37,845 nt of DNA, taken from IMG/VR virus record IMGVR_UViG_3300034120_002007, positions 1 to 37,845 of that record. The stretch is one strand, 5' to 3'. This document shows, piece after piece, positions 6,325 to 14,352 of the stretch. Below the pieces are notes generated by a model. The model made no database searches. It saw only the letters and a program-made list of their open reading frames with translations, and was not told the DNA's origin. Made by a program: the position numbers and the translations under genes. Source of the DNA: a virus. The first letter of the stretch is position 1; the number at the start of each line of letters is the position of its first letter.

Positions 6325-6660
6325 ATGAACCCTAACTCAAATCCCCTAGACTATCTTATTCAGTGTTGTGAGGATGCCTCTAATACTGGACACTGGAAAT
6401 TAACTAAGTTTAATATTCTTAATGCTAAAGATGAATTGAAAAGATTGCGTCAAAAATTAGCAGACTCTTATCAAGAACTATTTAATTGTAATCAAGATTT
6501 AGTTGAAGAAATTACTAAAAATCTCGACTATAAAGAAGTTGCTTGGGCCAGAATTAATGAGAAGGGCGACCTTTTTGATCTGAGACTACAAAAAAATCCA
6601 CATCTTGACCCTAACACGATTGTTCCTCTCTATAGGTTAGACAATGGTAGCAATTCCTAA
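6325..6660 (+). CDS. hypothetical phage protein, 111 aa
   Basis: The N-terminal half is helical (NILNAKDELKRLRQKLADSYQEL). The C-terminal part, VAWARINEKGDLFDLRLQKN then PHLDPNTIVPLY, matches a motif shared by small phage proteins of unknown function (ARIN-x-x-GDL-x-DLRLQ-x-NPxxxxxxVxPLY). It has no membrane segment. It follows the tRNA by 23 bases and overlaps the next gene by 17 bases. Function unknown. Confidence 0.65.
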   Translation: MNPNSNPLDYLIQCCEDASNTGHWKLTKFNILNAKDELKRLRQKLADSYQELFNCNQDLVEEITKNLDYKEVAWARINEKGDLFDLRLQKNPHLDPNTIVPLYRLDNGSNS

Positions 6661-6979
6661 TAGGTTTTATAGAGGCATCGTTAAAAGTAAGCCAGATTTC
6701 CCACATCCTAATTTTAGATTTATTCTAGTTGATACTGTAAAAGAAATTCAGGATGAAAACGGAAATTGGTATACTGATTCTTTTGAGTTCTATGAAGATT
6801 ATCTGCTTCATAATTATGAACTTAGCGATGTATTTTATGGGGTATATGCTTCGTATCATATTAATGATGTAAAGTCTGGATTAAAAATTACAGAAACAGA
6901 AAGTTTATCCCAAGCAATAAATATTGCTCAAGAAATTATGGGTAATACTATTGAAGAAGCCAAAGTAAATTTAGTATGA
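6644..6979 (+). CDS. hypothetical protein, 111 aa
   Basis: Soluble mixed alpha/beta protein with no recognised family. It starts with a short beta-rich segment (FRFILVDTVKEIQDENGNWYT) and ends with a helix (SLSQAINIAQEIMG). It lies within a run of overlapping small genes and ends in a TGATAA context that overlaps the next start by four bases. Likely an accessory early gene; no function can be assigned. Confidence 0.55.
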   Translation: MVAIPNRFYRGIVKSKPDFPHPNFRFILVDTVKEIQDENGNWYTDSFEFYEDYLLHNYELSDVFYGVYASYHINDVKSGLKITETESLSQAINIAQEIMGNTIEEAKVNLV

Positions 6980-7527
6980 TAAATAAATCTTATCAGATAG
7001 ACTATAATAACTGGTTTGACGAGGGTGGTAGTGCGGAATTTTATCCAATAAAAAATCATACAACTCTTGGATTCAAACAATTCCGAAGCAAAAAGTATGC
7101 TATTAATGCTTATAACAAACAAAAATTACTTGCTAAATATGGTCTATCTCCTCAAGTTCACGGAAAAATTTGTAGACTTGAAATAAAAATTGAAAACTTT
7201 GCTGGTGAAAAGTATACATATACAGATCTTACTGGTTGGGGGTATATTACTGAAAAAGCAAAAATTTTTGATGAAAAAATAATGAAGAAAAGACTACCGC
7301 AAATACAAGATTTGGTAGAAAATATAGAAAAGAAAACAAAACTAAAATTTTGGGACTGTCATTATTATAATATGGGTTATGTGAATAGGTATAATAAGGC
7401 TAAATTAGTTTGTATTGATACTGGAAATGAAAGTTTTGAGAGACATTCTAATGCCTGGGGATATTCTACTCCCGGTCCTAAATGTGGCTATTGTTTACAA
7501 TATCAATGTAAATGTGGTGTATTTTAA
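6976..7527 (+). CDS. hypothetical protein with degenerate kinase-like motifs and a C-terminal Cys cluster, 183 aa
   Basis: ATG 6976 overlaps the previous stop (ATGA). Residues ~132-156 read FWDCHYYNMGYVNRYNKAKLVCIDTGNES. This resembles the catalytic-loop and metal-site pattern of protein-kinase-like phosphotransferases (D-x-H-x-x-N-x-G, about 12 residues, then x-V-x-I-D-x-G). The N-terminal half contains a possible glycine-poor lobe (SAEFYPIKNHTTLGFKQF). The C-terminus GPKCGYCLQYQCKCGVF has four cysteines and may bind zinc. Phage proteins with this pattern are usually hypothetical. Activity cannot be claimed: the first lobe lacks a clear ATP loop. Confidence 0.6.
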   Translation: MINKSYQIDYNNWFDEGGSAEFYPIKNHTTLGFKQFRSKKYAINAYNKQKLLAKYGLSPQVHGKICRLEIKIENFAGEKYTYTDLTGWGYITEKAKIFDEKIMKKRLPQIQDLVENIEKKTKLKFWDCHYYNMGYVNRYNKAKLVCIDTGNESFERHSNAWGYSTPGPKCGYCLQYQCKCGVF

Positions 7528-7544
7528 AATAAAGGAGTATTATC

Positions 7545-7898
7545 ATGTCTAAAAATATAGAAGATATCATCAAAGATCTAAGTAAAATGATTAAGGACAT
7601 GAAAAATGATGAGATAGATTTGTTTAAACAACTCTTTATAGTTAACAAAGACCTACTACTCATTAAAAAAGATACTGATAACTTAAAAAGAGAAATTAAA
7701 GCAGTATCAAATAAAATGGATTTAATGCTTGAAATACTCAATAGTTTAAGCATAATGGTACTAGAAGAAAATGATTTAGATGATGAGGATGATGAGGAGT
7801 CTCCTTATGGCGTTTATGATAGTGATGATACCTGGGTTCCTAATGAAGATGAAGATTATGAAGATGATGAATGGAGCAGTAATGAGGACGATAGTTGA
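7545..7898 (+). CDS. coiled-coil protein with very acidic C-terminus, 117 aa
   Basis: A good AAAGGAG precedes ATG 7545. Residues 1-75 form a Leu/Ile-rich helical coiled coil (KDLSKMIKDMKNDEIDLFKQ and following). Residues ~78-117 are almost all Asp/Glu/Ser (repeated DDED, EDED). Acidic tails of this kind occur in DNA-mimic, histone-chaperone-like and scaffold proteins. No family is recognised. It overlaps the next gene at TGATG, suggesting coupling with a membrane protein. Confidence 0.6.
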   Translation: MSKNIEDIIKDLSKMIKDMKNDEIDLFKQLFIVNKDLLLIKKDTDNLKREIKAVSNKMDLMLEILNSLSIMVLEENDLDDEDDEESPYGVYDSDDTWVPNEDEDYEDDEWSSNEDDS

Positions 7899-8149
7899 TG
7901 GCTAGTTTAGCATTAATTGCTTCATTAGTGGTTTTATCAACAATATTAGTTGGGCCATTAGCGTATCTTTTATCTAGATTAAATTTTTCAGCATTTATAG
8001 TATATATTTTATCTATCTTATCTATTATTAATGGCATATGGTTTATTGCTATAGGATTACCAATATGGTACGTTGGGCTGGTTCCAATATATTTTGGATA
8101 TATCAGCATACAGCGAGTTAATAGACGACGCTCAGAAAAATTCAAGTAG
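7898..8149 (+). CDS. small multi-span membrane protein, 83 aa
   Basis: ATG 7898 overlaps the previous stop (TGATG). The product has hydrophobic stretches at about residues 3-27 (ALIASLVVLSTILVGPLAYL), 31-54 and 57-72, followed by a basic tail (NRRRSEKFK) that would sit in the cytoplasm. Three membrane helices are likely. A holin or a superinfection-exclusion protein is possible given its position just before rIIA, but no diagnostic motif is seen. Confidence 0.6.
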   Translation: MASLALIASLVVLSTILVGPLAYLLSRLNFSAFIVYILSILSIINGIWFIAIGLPIWYVGLVPIYFGYISIQRVNRRRSEKFK

Positions 8150-8155
8150 CCGACG

Positions 8156-8183
8156 TTGACAACCGATAAACGTATGGTATGAT
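8156..8183 (+). promoter_or_regulatory. sigma-70-type promoter upstream of rIIA
   Basis: TTGACA (8156-8161), a 16-base spacer, TATGAT (8178-8183) preceded by TGG (extended -10). The spacer again carries CCGATA after the -35. A leader of about 38 bases with TTGGAG (8215-8220) leads to the rIIA ATG at 8228. Confidence 0.72.
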
Positions 8184-8227
8184 GGTGTAACACAGGGAAC
8201 GATTCACAGGACTTTTGGAGAACTATA

Positions 8228-10900
8228 ATGAAGTTGGCAGATAGGACAGTTGAGGTTCATAGTGCTGGTATTAATAGCACCAATCAGTTTAGTATCGCTC
8301 AGACCAGCAAAATGTTTAAGATCCTTTCGGATTCTCTATATTCCGACAAGGTGATGGCTGTTATTAGAGAACTAGCCACAAATGCTTATGATAGTCATAT
8401 TAGTGCTGGCAATAAGAATCCTTTCTTGGTAAAGTTGCCCACATCTGCTGATCCTAATTTTACCGTGCGTGATTATGGCACTGGTCTTAGTCAGGCCGAC
8501 ATGGAGAGTCTGTATACTACCTATGGTGCTAGTAACAAGAATAATAGTAATGACTTTGTGGGTTGTCTTGGTCTAGGCTCTAAGAGTCCTTTTGCTTATA
8601 CTAAGAGTTTTACCACAACATCGTATTTTGATGGTAAGCAGTATACTTATATTGCCGCTATTGATGATAGTGGTGTTCCTACTCTAAACCTTATTCATAG
8701 TTGTGATACCAGTGAGCCTAATGGTCTAGAAATTAGTTTTGCTGTTAAGCAGCACGATTTCCATGAGTTTAGTCAAAAAGCAGTTAGAATTTTCCACTAC
8801 TTTAAGATGAAGCCTATTATTAGTGGAGGCGTTAATTGGAATTTTGAGCAAGAATATAGTAGTCGAAATGTTGTTATTGATGGTGAAGGTTGGAGGGTTT
8901 GTCGTCTAAACAACCAACTATTCCCTAATCAACATCATCGTATTAATAGTGGCGTTGTTGCTATCATGGGTAATATCGCCTACCCTGTTCAAACAGAACA
9001 TTTGATTGGGGAAGAAAAGACCGAAACCCCGGATCATATTGCTAAGTGGAATAGAGCCTTTAATAAGGCGGATATTGCTAGTTGGAAGAGTTTTGTTGGA
9101 GAAATTATTCATCAAAATCTTTATCTAGAACTAGATTTTGGTATTGGTGAACTTGAGATGGACGTTAGTCGTGAGGGTCTACAGTATACTAAGGGTGTAA
9201 TTAAGGCTCTTAGAGACAAGACCCAGGATATTTTCCTAGAACTCAAACAGAATTTTAGCGATAAGATTGCTACTGCTAAAACTAAAGTAGAAGCAATTAT
9301 GACATATTACCAGATGAACGATCTGGCTGGCGGATGGGGAGTTGGTGCTTCGTGGACTGATTCTAATAATAAGGTTCACAGTATCAATTCTGGTAATGAT
9401 CTTGAATATAAACTCAAGAAGAGCAAGAATCTGTATGTGTTTAATTATCGTACAGCGGGCTATCGTTCTCGCAGGATGGTTTATCTAACAGATAAAATTC
9501 ATCATGAAACTCTTACTGGTAAAGGCCAAAACTATTGGAACAATGCTAGAAAGAATGGAAATATGGCTTTTTTCTGGTGTGATATTGCAGCAACAGAAAC
9601 AGCAAAGAAAATTGTAACTAAGTATTGCAACGAAAATGATTGTTTTGCATACTTGATGGTTGATACCGAGGATCATAAGGATGTTATTAATGGATTTGAT
9701 AGTCTAGTCGAAGATGTTGGGGACTCTAGTATCCTTAATGTATCAGACTATCGTGATCTTATTAAGTCAAGTCCTAAACAGAGAAACTCTGTTGATAGTA
9801 AAGGTAGTGTGAGTGATCAAGATGTATTTCTTGTTGTTGGAGACAATAAGAATACAGAGCCTCTTACTATTGGGTATAACGATGCTGTTTATATGCGTAG
9901 TCTAAAAACTGATAGACTAAATGAATTTGTTGAAGAGGATGAGATTGTATATATTCCTATTCTAAGGTATAAGGCTACAGATAACTATCCAAGTATTAGT
10001 GCTTTGAATCGTTGGTCAAATAATGATACATACAAGGGTCTAATTAAGGATTTGTTTGAGGGTGTCAATATCTATGCGATCAAGCAATCCTCAATTAAGA
10101 ATCTTGAGAAGGACGGTCTAAATTTGGTAGACTTTAATACTTTTATGAAGCGTAGACTCCAGCATCTTAATCAGAACAAGTTTGGCGACTTGACCAAATA
10201 TAATGATATGGTGGAGAAAACCCGCAAAGAGTATCATACTGATGATGGTATGGAACACTCTTATAACGAAGGTTTTATCGACCGTCAGTTTCTATTTCAT
10301 ATTATGAATATGTTTGGTCTGGAATATAAAAAGTATATTAATAACCAAACTATTGTGGATATTGTAGATAGTTTGCTGGTAATGGAATTCTTTGTAGATA
10401 CTATGCACAGAGATTCTTTTGATATTACCAGATTTAAGGCAACAGACTATTTTGGTCTTATGACTCAACTATTAAGCGATATGGGTATTAATGGTCTAGA
10501 TAGTAAAAAGATCAAAGAGACTAATGTGATGTATAACAATGTTCTAATAATGCTCAATCAACTATATAACGGTACTGATGAGCATGGTAGGGCTGTCAAT
10601 AATAGTGATGAATATTCTAAACTACTCAAGCAAGAAAATGGCAAGGGTGTAGAGTTGGTTAGTATCAAGACATTAAGAGAAAGCATTAAGACCGAACTTG
10701 ACAAGAACCCCTTGTTCAAGTATATTATGGGAGTTGCTCCGGTGCAGGGTAATTTGAGACATCTTCATGCTAACACCAACCCTCTAAGGGAATTAGATTC
10801 TAACCATAGTTATAGGTATGGTAGTACTAAGAGTAAATGGTTGACTAGTCTAAATGATGTGGAGTCATTTAGGGTTCAAATGGGTAATGTAATTGGTTGA
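8228..10900 (+). CDS. rIIA: rIIA-like GHKL ATPase, protector from superinfection/exclusion
   Basis: The 890-residue protein has a GHKL (gyrase/Hsp90/histidine-kinase-like) ATP-binding fold at its N-terminus: N-box RELATNAYD (47-55), G1 box DYGTG (82-86), G2 box GCLGLGSKSPF (112-122). The STNQFSIAQTSKMFKILSDS start is typical of phage rIIA proteins. T4 rIIA is about 725 residues; this one is longer, with the extra length in the C-terminal part, where no domain is recognised. rIIA and rIIB of T4 are membrane-associated proteins that protect lytic development against lambda rexAB exclusion; that function for distant homologs is not proven. It has its own promoter and is followed after 27 bases by rIIB. 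Confidence 0.9.
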   Translation: MKLADRTVEVHSAGINSTNQFSIAQTSKMFKILSDSLYSDKVMAVIRELATNAYDSHISAGNKNPFLVKLPTSADPNFTVRDYGTGLSQADMESLYTTYGASNKNNSNDFVGCLGLGSKSPFAYTKSFTTTSYFDGKQYTYIAAIDDSGVPTLNLIHSCDTSEPNGLEISFAVKQHDFHEFSQKAVRIFHYFKMKPIISGGVNWNFEQEYSSRNVVIDGEGWRVCRLNNQLFPNQHHRINSGVVAIMGNIAYPVQTEHLIGEEKTETPDHIAKWNRAFNKADIASWKSFVGEIIHQNLYLELDFGIGELEMDVSREGLQYTKGVIKALRDKTQDIFLELKQNFSDKIATAKTKVEAIMTYYQMNDLAGGWGVGASWTDSNNKVHSINSGNDLEYKLKKSKNLYVFNYRTAGYRSRRMVYLTDKIHHETLTGKGQNYWNNARKNGNMAFFWCDIAATETAKKIVTKYCNENDCFAYLMVDTEDHKDVINGFDSLVEDVGDSSILNVSDYRDLIKSSPKQRNSVDSKGSVSDQDVFLVVGDNKNTEPLTIGYNDAVYMRSLKTDRLNEFVEEDEIVYIPILRYKATDNYPSISALNRWSNNDTYKGLIKDLFEGVNIYAIKQSSIKNLEKDGLNLVDFNTFMKRRLQHLNQNKFGDLTKYNDMVEKTRKEYHTDDGMEHSYNEGFIDRQFLFHIMNMFGLEYKKYINNQTIVDIVDSLLVMEFFVDTMHRDSFDITRFKATDYFGLMTQLLSDMGINGLDSKKIKETNVMYNNVLIMLNQLYNGTDEHGRAVNNSDEYSKLLKQENGKGVELVSIKTLRESIKTELDKNPLFKYIMGVAPVQGNLRHLHANTNPLRELDSNHSYRYGSTKSKWLTSLNDVESFRVQMGNVIG

Positions 10901-10927
10901 TTTCACAGGTAAACAAGGAGATAGATA

Positions 10928-11788
10928 ATGAGTGTTCCTTTTATGTGGGTTGATGGAAATCTGACACTGGTTCTTAATAATAGAACCTATCAGGTTCTTC
11001 CAGATCATATTAACTATAAGATGATTCTTGAGGCATTGCCTAGTGCGACTGCTGATGAACTTCTTGAAATTGTAGATGTCGAAAAGGCTGTTAGCACTTT
11101 TAGTGATGGTCTTGTAGAGATTAAGAATGGTAAGGTTATGTACGAGGGCGAGGAGGTTCATGGAAGTATCAGTAAGAGGATTCTTGAGTTTATGAGCAAG
11201 GGTCTACCTCTTCAACCCCTAGTTAATTTTCTCAATAATCTTATGGAAAATCCTAGTATGCAGAGTCAAAAGGAATTGTATGATTTCCTTGAACACGAAC
11301 ATCTGCCAATTACTGAGGATGGGTGCTTCCTTGCTTACAAGGCTGTTAGGAGTGATTTTAAAGATAAGTACCGTGGAGTATTTGATAATAGTGTTGGTCA
11401 AGTTGTTAAAATGCAACGAGCCAAAGTTGATGATGATCGTGCGAGAGGATGTTCAGATGGGCTTCATGCTGGTGCATTGAATTATGTTGCTGGTTATGGT
11501 AGTCTTGAGAATGGTGATAAGATTGTGATCGTTAAGATTAATCCTAGTGATGTTGTTAGTGTTCCAAGTGATTGTAATTGTGAGAAACTTCGCACTTGCC
11601 GATATGAAGTAGTCGGAGAGTATCAAGGCGAACTTCTCAAGCCTCTTTATTCAGCCTCTTTTACTGAGGATGAGTATAGTGAAGATGATGAAGATGATTA
11701 TAATACCCTTGACGAAAGTTATTGGGATCAGTTTGACGAGGAAGATGAAGAAGAGGATTTTGAGGAGGATTATGACGATCAGTATTGA
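10928..11788 (+). CDS. rIIB: rIIB-like protein
   Basis: The 286-residue protein shares the usual rIIB layout. An N-terminal region includes WVDGNLTLVLNNRTYQV. The core includes a helical FMSKGLPLQPLVNFLNNLMENP segment and the conserved DFLEHEHLPITEDGCFLAYKAV, then the DCNCEKLRTCRYEVVGEYQG region that looks like a small Cys-containing unit. The last ~55 residues are a highly acidic tail (long Asp/Glu runs), an unusual extension. AAGGAG precedes the ATG. It lies directly after rIIA, as in T4, so the pair is likely co-transcribed and acts together. Confidence 0.9.
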   Translation: MSVPFMWVDGNLTLVLNNRTYQVLPDHINYKMILEALPSATADELLEIVDVEKAVSTFSDGLVEIKNGKVMYEGEEVHGSISKRILEFMSKGLPLQPLVNFLNNLMENPSMQSQKELYDFLEHEHLPITEDGCFLAYKAVRSDFKDKYRGVFDNSVGQVVKMQRAKVDDDRARGCSDGLHAGALNYVAGYGSLENGDKIVIVKINPSDVVSVPSDCNCEKLRTCRYEVVGEYQGELLKPLYSASFTEDEYSEDDEDDYNTLDESYWDQFDEEDEEEDFEEDYDDQY

Positions 11789-11793
11789 TCGTT

Positions 11794-11855
11794 AAAGTGA
11801 AAGTCTGGTGACTCAATAGAATACTATTGTGATGGTTCGATTCCATCACCACTTT
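11794..11855 (+). ncRNA. tRNA-like cloverleaf, possibly a degenerate tRNA
   Basis: Four stems form a closed cloverleaf of 62 bases. The closing stem is AAAGTG (11794-11799) with CACTTT (11850-11855). A D-like arm is AGTC-TGGT-GACT (11802-11813). An anticodon-like arm is CAATAG-AATA-CTATTG (11814-11829). The T-arm is near perfect, GATGG-TTCGATT-CCATC (11831-11847). The T-loop is canonical, but the D-loop and anticodon loop are too short and the variable region is nearly absent, so it cannot be a normal decoding tRNA. It may be a tRNA remnant, a tRNA mimic or a structured 3' end of the rIIB message. Confidence 0.5.
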
Positions 11856-11924
11856 TATATTGATAATGATAGCAGAGGTTGCTGTCCCAATATTTAGGAA
11901 TAATTGAAAGAAACAGGACATATT

Positions 11925-13139
11925 ATGTTTAGCGATAATTTAGGATTCAATCCGTTTGATCATAAACTTTCCCCTCACGGCAAAATGTATGTTAGGCCAA
12001 GAGAAAAGTTTTTAGACTCTTTTGGTATCAAACACATCTTTTGCTATAATGGAGATCCTAGAAAAAAGATTAGTAGTATGAATCATACTAATCGACTAGT
12101 TGAGGCTACAGAAGCAAATGTGAAGAAAAATTCTGATGTTTATTTTTATGTTAATGGTGGGCGAAAACTATATGCCATTAACAACTTTACCTGTTGCTTC
12201 TGTGATATGGATGCTGGGCGAGACAATGAGGGCAAGTATTTTAAGCCTAGCGTTGTAATGCAAAAGAAGAAGGGTTTTCTAAAAACTATCAACGAGTTTC
12301 CAGTAGCACCTAGTTGGGTTGTAGATACTCGTAATGGTTATCAGTGCTATTGGCTTTTTGATGAACAATCAGTAAAAATGATTGGTAAAAATAAAACGTT
12401 CTGGAACGGTCTACAGAAGAAACTTGTCAACTATTTTGGTGGTGATCCAAGAGCGATTAAAGCCAATCAGATTTATCGAGTTCCTTATACTTGGTGGAGG
12501 AAAGGTTGGGAAGGTAAGCAACCTTATTTTACTAGTATTCTTAGTGGCTCAACTGGTAATCCAATTAATGTTGCTGATCTAAAGAGTGCCTTAACGGGTC
12601 AACCAGCAAACATTAGTATTGTTCCAGAGAAATGCAGCGACGAATGGTATAAGGGCTATGCGACTGCGTATAAGCAATCTGATGAAACTGGCATCCCAGT
12701 ATCGACCGAGGTTGCTAAACAGATTCTAAATGATCTTCAAAACAAAAAGAGTTACGGAGTCATAGATCAAGCCAAGTATTTACTCAATAATATTATGGGT
12801 TGTGGTCAGAAGAATAGTCAACAAAATATTAAATATGATCTAGTTGATGATTCCGAAGAAGAGGATATTCTTTGTTCCGAACTTGCTCAGAATGAGGTAG
12901 ACGACGAGACTGATTCAATCGACACTACCTTGCCCCACGAAGGATCGTGTCACAAGCGTCAGGAAGCGTCAGGCGATGATGTTTTAAGTCTAGACGGTGA
13001 GCAGACTAGACTTTTAAAAACCGTCGTGGAGTTCCTTAATCAAGTAAGCACCCCACTCTATTTTAGTAACAACAGATTCCTATCTTCGTCCGCTAAAGAG
13101 TTGGCGAATAAACTTAGCGATCATTTTTGTATTGGTTAA
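11925..13139 (+). CDS. AEP-type primase, RepB/MobA-like family
   Basis: ATG 11925 is chosen because AGGA (11915-11918) sits 6 bases upstream. The 404-residue protein has the archaeo-eukaryotic primase signs used by phage and plasmid replication proteins: a DxD metal site in CCFCDMDAG (90-98, D94 and D96), then VVDTRNGYQCYWLFDE (132-147, position of the sxH-like motif) and a basic NYFGGDPRAIKANQIYRVPY segment containing the conserved GGD-A-R-P pattern. The C-terminal ~170 residues have no recognised domain and are acidic. It probably synthesises RNA or DNA primers for phage replication. No helicase domain is fused, so a separate helicase must lie outside the window. Confidence 0.8.
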   Translation: MFSDNLGFNPFDHKLSPHGKMYVRPREKFLDSFGIKHIFCYNGDPRKKISSMNHTNRLVEATEANVKKNSDVYFYVNGGRKLYAINNFTCCFCDMDAGRDNEGKYFKPSVVMQKKKGFLKTINEFPVAPSWVVDTRNGYQCYWLFDEQSVKMIGKNKTFWNGLQKKLVNYFGGDPRAIKANQIYRVPYTWWRKGWEGKQPYFTSILSGSTGNPINVADLKSALTGQPANISIVPEKCSDEWYKGYATAYKQSDETGIPVSTEVAKQILNDLQNKKSYGVIDQAKYLLNNIMGCGQKNSQQNIKYDLVDDSEEEDILCSELAQNEVDDETDSIDTTLPHEGSCHKRQEASGDDVLSLDGEQTRLLKTVVEFLNQVSTPLYFSNNRFLSSSAKELANKLSDHFCIG

Positions 13140-13141
13140 AA

Positions 13142-13561
13142 ATGCACGAATCATACGATGATAACGAAGAGGATTATGATGACTATAACTATGATGATGT
13201 GCCAAAAGATCCATACAAATGGTATTATAAATTCGACGTTGGGCCAGACAATCCTGTTTCTAAATGGCTTGATGATCTAATCAATGATTTTATTAAGAAT
13301 CCTCCTAGTGACTATAACATAGTTAGTATTCCCGGTTTTTATGCGAAGAAGTTTCCTGTGAATAGTTGGAATCCCGATACTGATAAGGGTAACTCCTTTC
13401 AGTATTTGGGGTCCAATTATCAAAACTCTCCTATCTGGAAAAAGAAATATTTTGTAGTTGACAAAATTAATAATGAGTATAAACTACACCTACAAAGCCA
13501 CGCTGCTTATTTCATACAACAGCCCGCCTATTATAATGGACTGCACGATATTTTAAACTGA
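13142..13561 (+). CDS. hypothetical protein, 139 aa
   Basis: ATG 13142 lies two bases after the primase stop; no strong Shine-Dalgarno is visible. The product starts with an acidic, Tyr-rich stretch (EEDYDDYNYDD) and continues with aromatic-rich sequence (KWYYKFDVGP, NSWNPDTDKGNSFQYLG). No family is recognised. It sits between primase and the RuvA/RuvB-like genes, so a replication or recombination accessory role is possible but unsupported. Confidence 0.55.
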   Translation: MHESYDDNEEDYDDYNYDDVPKDPYKWYYKFDVGPDNPVSKWLDDLINDFIKNPPSDYNIVSIPGFYAKKFPVNSWNPDTDKGNSFQYLGSNYQNSPIWKKKYFVVDKINNEYKLHLQSHAAYFIQQPAYYNGLHDILN

Positions 13562-13568
13562 GGAAACT

Positions 13569-13979
13569 ATGAATAAAGAATATGTTATCAAGGATATAGA
13601 TAGTTTTGTATTATCTAGTAGATCGGTGGTTTTTAATAACTTTGGTAAAAATCAAGACAATCCATCCGATGATCTAATTCAGGATGTAAAAATAGAAGAA
13701 CTAGAAGAATTTAACCAAGTTCTTTCTCAAGAAGAATCAATGATTATAGCAAAAAGCATTATTAAAAAACAAATCAATAAAAAAACTAAACAAGTTAGAT
13801 ATATTGTGACAGACGATTCTTTTATGGAAATGATAATGCTATTGAATGATCGTATGGTTAGTAATATGTTGAATGGTTTGGTTAATAAGGGATTATTAGA
13901 GACAGGATTTGACGAGGAATCTAATGACTTTATTTTTTGGATAAAAGATGAAAACAAAGAAAAACCAGAAACCGACTGA
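13569..13979 (+). CDS. hypothetical protein with a possible winged-helix segment, 136 aa
   Basis: GAGGAAACT precedes ATG 13569. The C-terminal part, SFMEMIMLLNDRMVSNMLNG followed by LVNKGLLETGFDEESNDFIFWI, reads like a winged helix: helices, then LVxKGLLExxxDExxxxFxF as the wing. The central region has charged helices (EEFNQVLSQEESMIIAKSII). No named family is recognised. It overlaps the next gene by 32 bases, so it is part of the same operon as the RuvA-like and RuvB genes. Confidence 0.55.
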   Translation: MNKEYVIKDIDSFVLSSRSVVFNNFGKNQDNPSDDLIQDVKIEELEEFNQVLSQEESMIIAKSIIKKQINKKTKQVRYIVTDDSFMEMIMLLNDRMVSNMLNGLVNKGLLETGFDEESNDFIFWIKDENKEKPETD

Positions 13980-14352
13980 TTACGATATTCATCTTCAATA
14001 TAGATGTCCAGAATGTTGTAATATACACTGGCTTTCTCTTTTAGAAACATCAACTAAAAATTTTAAGGTTGTATGTGATTGTGGCTGTGTTTTTTCTGTT
14101 AAAAGAACTACTGGATTTAAATTGAAGTATATCACTAAACAAATCAAGCCAAAAGAAACAAAACCACCACCATCTATTCCAGAAGATTTATTAAATCGTG
14201 CTATAGAAGCACTATTACCATATGGATTTACTAAAAATGAGTCTAAAGAATTACTAAGCAAAGCATACGCCAATCAACAAACCAATGATATTGGATTACT
14301 AATAAAAAATACTTTGGAGATTTTAAGAAATGAACATTGTACGACCATCTAA
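13948..14352 (+). CDS. zinc-ribbon protein with RuvA domain III-like C-terminus (putative RuvB partner)
   Basis: This 134-residue protein has two parts. Residues 18-50 contain CPEC (20-23) and CDCGC (43-47), a zinc-ribbon pattern. Residues 81-126 (IPEDLLNRAIEALLPYGFTK and on to LLIKNTLEIL) resemble RuvA domain III, the flexible C-terminal three-helix domain that contacts RuvB. In bacteria it reads EAxxALxxLGYxxxEAxxxVxKxxxxxxxxxxLIRxALxxL. The gene ends 23 bases into the RuvB gene. The normal RuvA DNA-binding domains I and II are absent. I infer an adaptor that recruits RuvB, with the zinc ribbon replacing the RuvA DNA-binding core. Confidence 0.65.
   Translation: MKTKKNQKPTDYDIHLQYRCPECCNIHWLSLLETSTKNFKVVCDCGCVFSVKRTTGFKLKYITKQIKPKETKPPPSIPEDLLNRAIEALLPYGFTKNESKELLSKAYANQQTNDIGLLIKNTLEILRNEHCTTI

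Noticed and set aside
11869-11885. ATAGCA/TGCTGT hairpin before the primase gene as a terminator or operator
   Set aside because: Six pairs including a G-U with no T-run; it may be a by-chance stem in AT-rich DNA.
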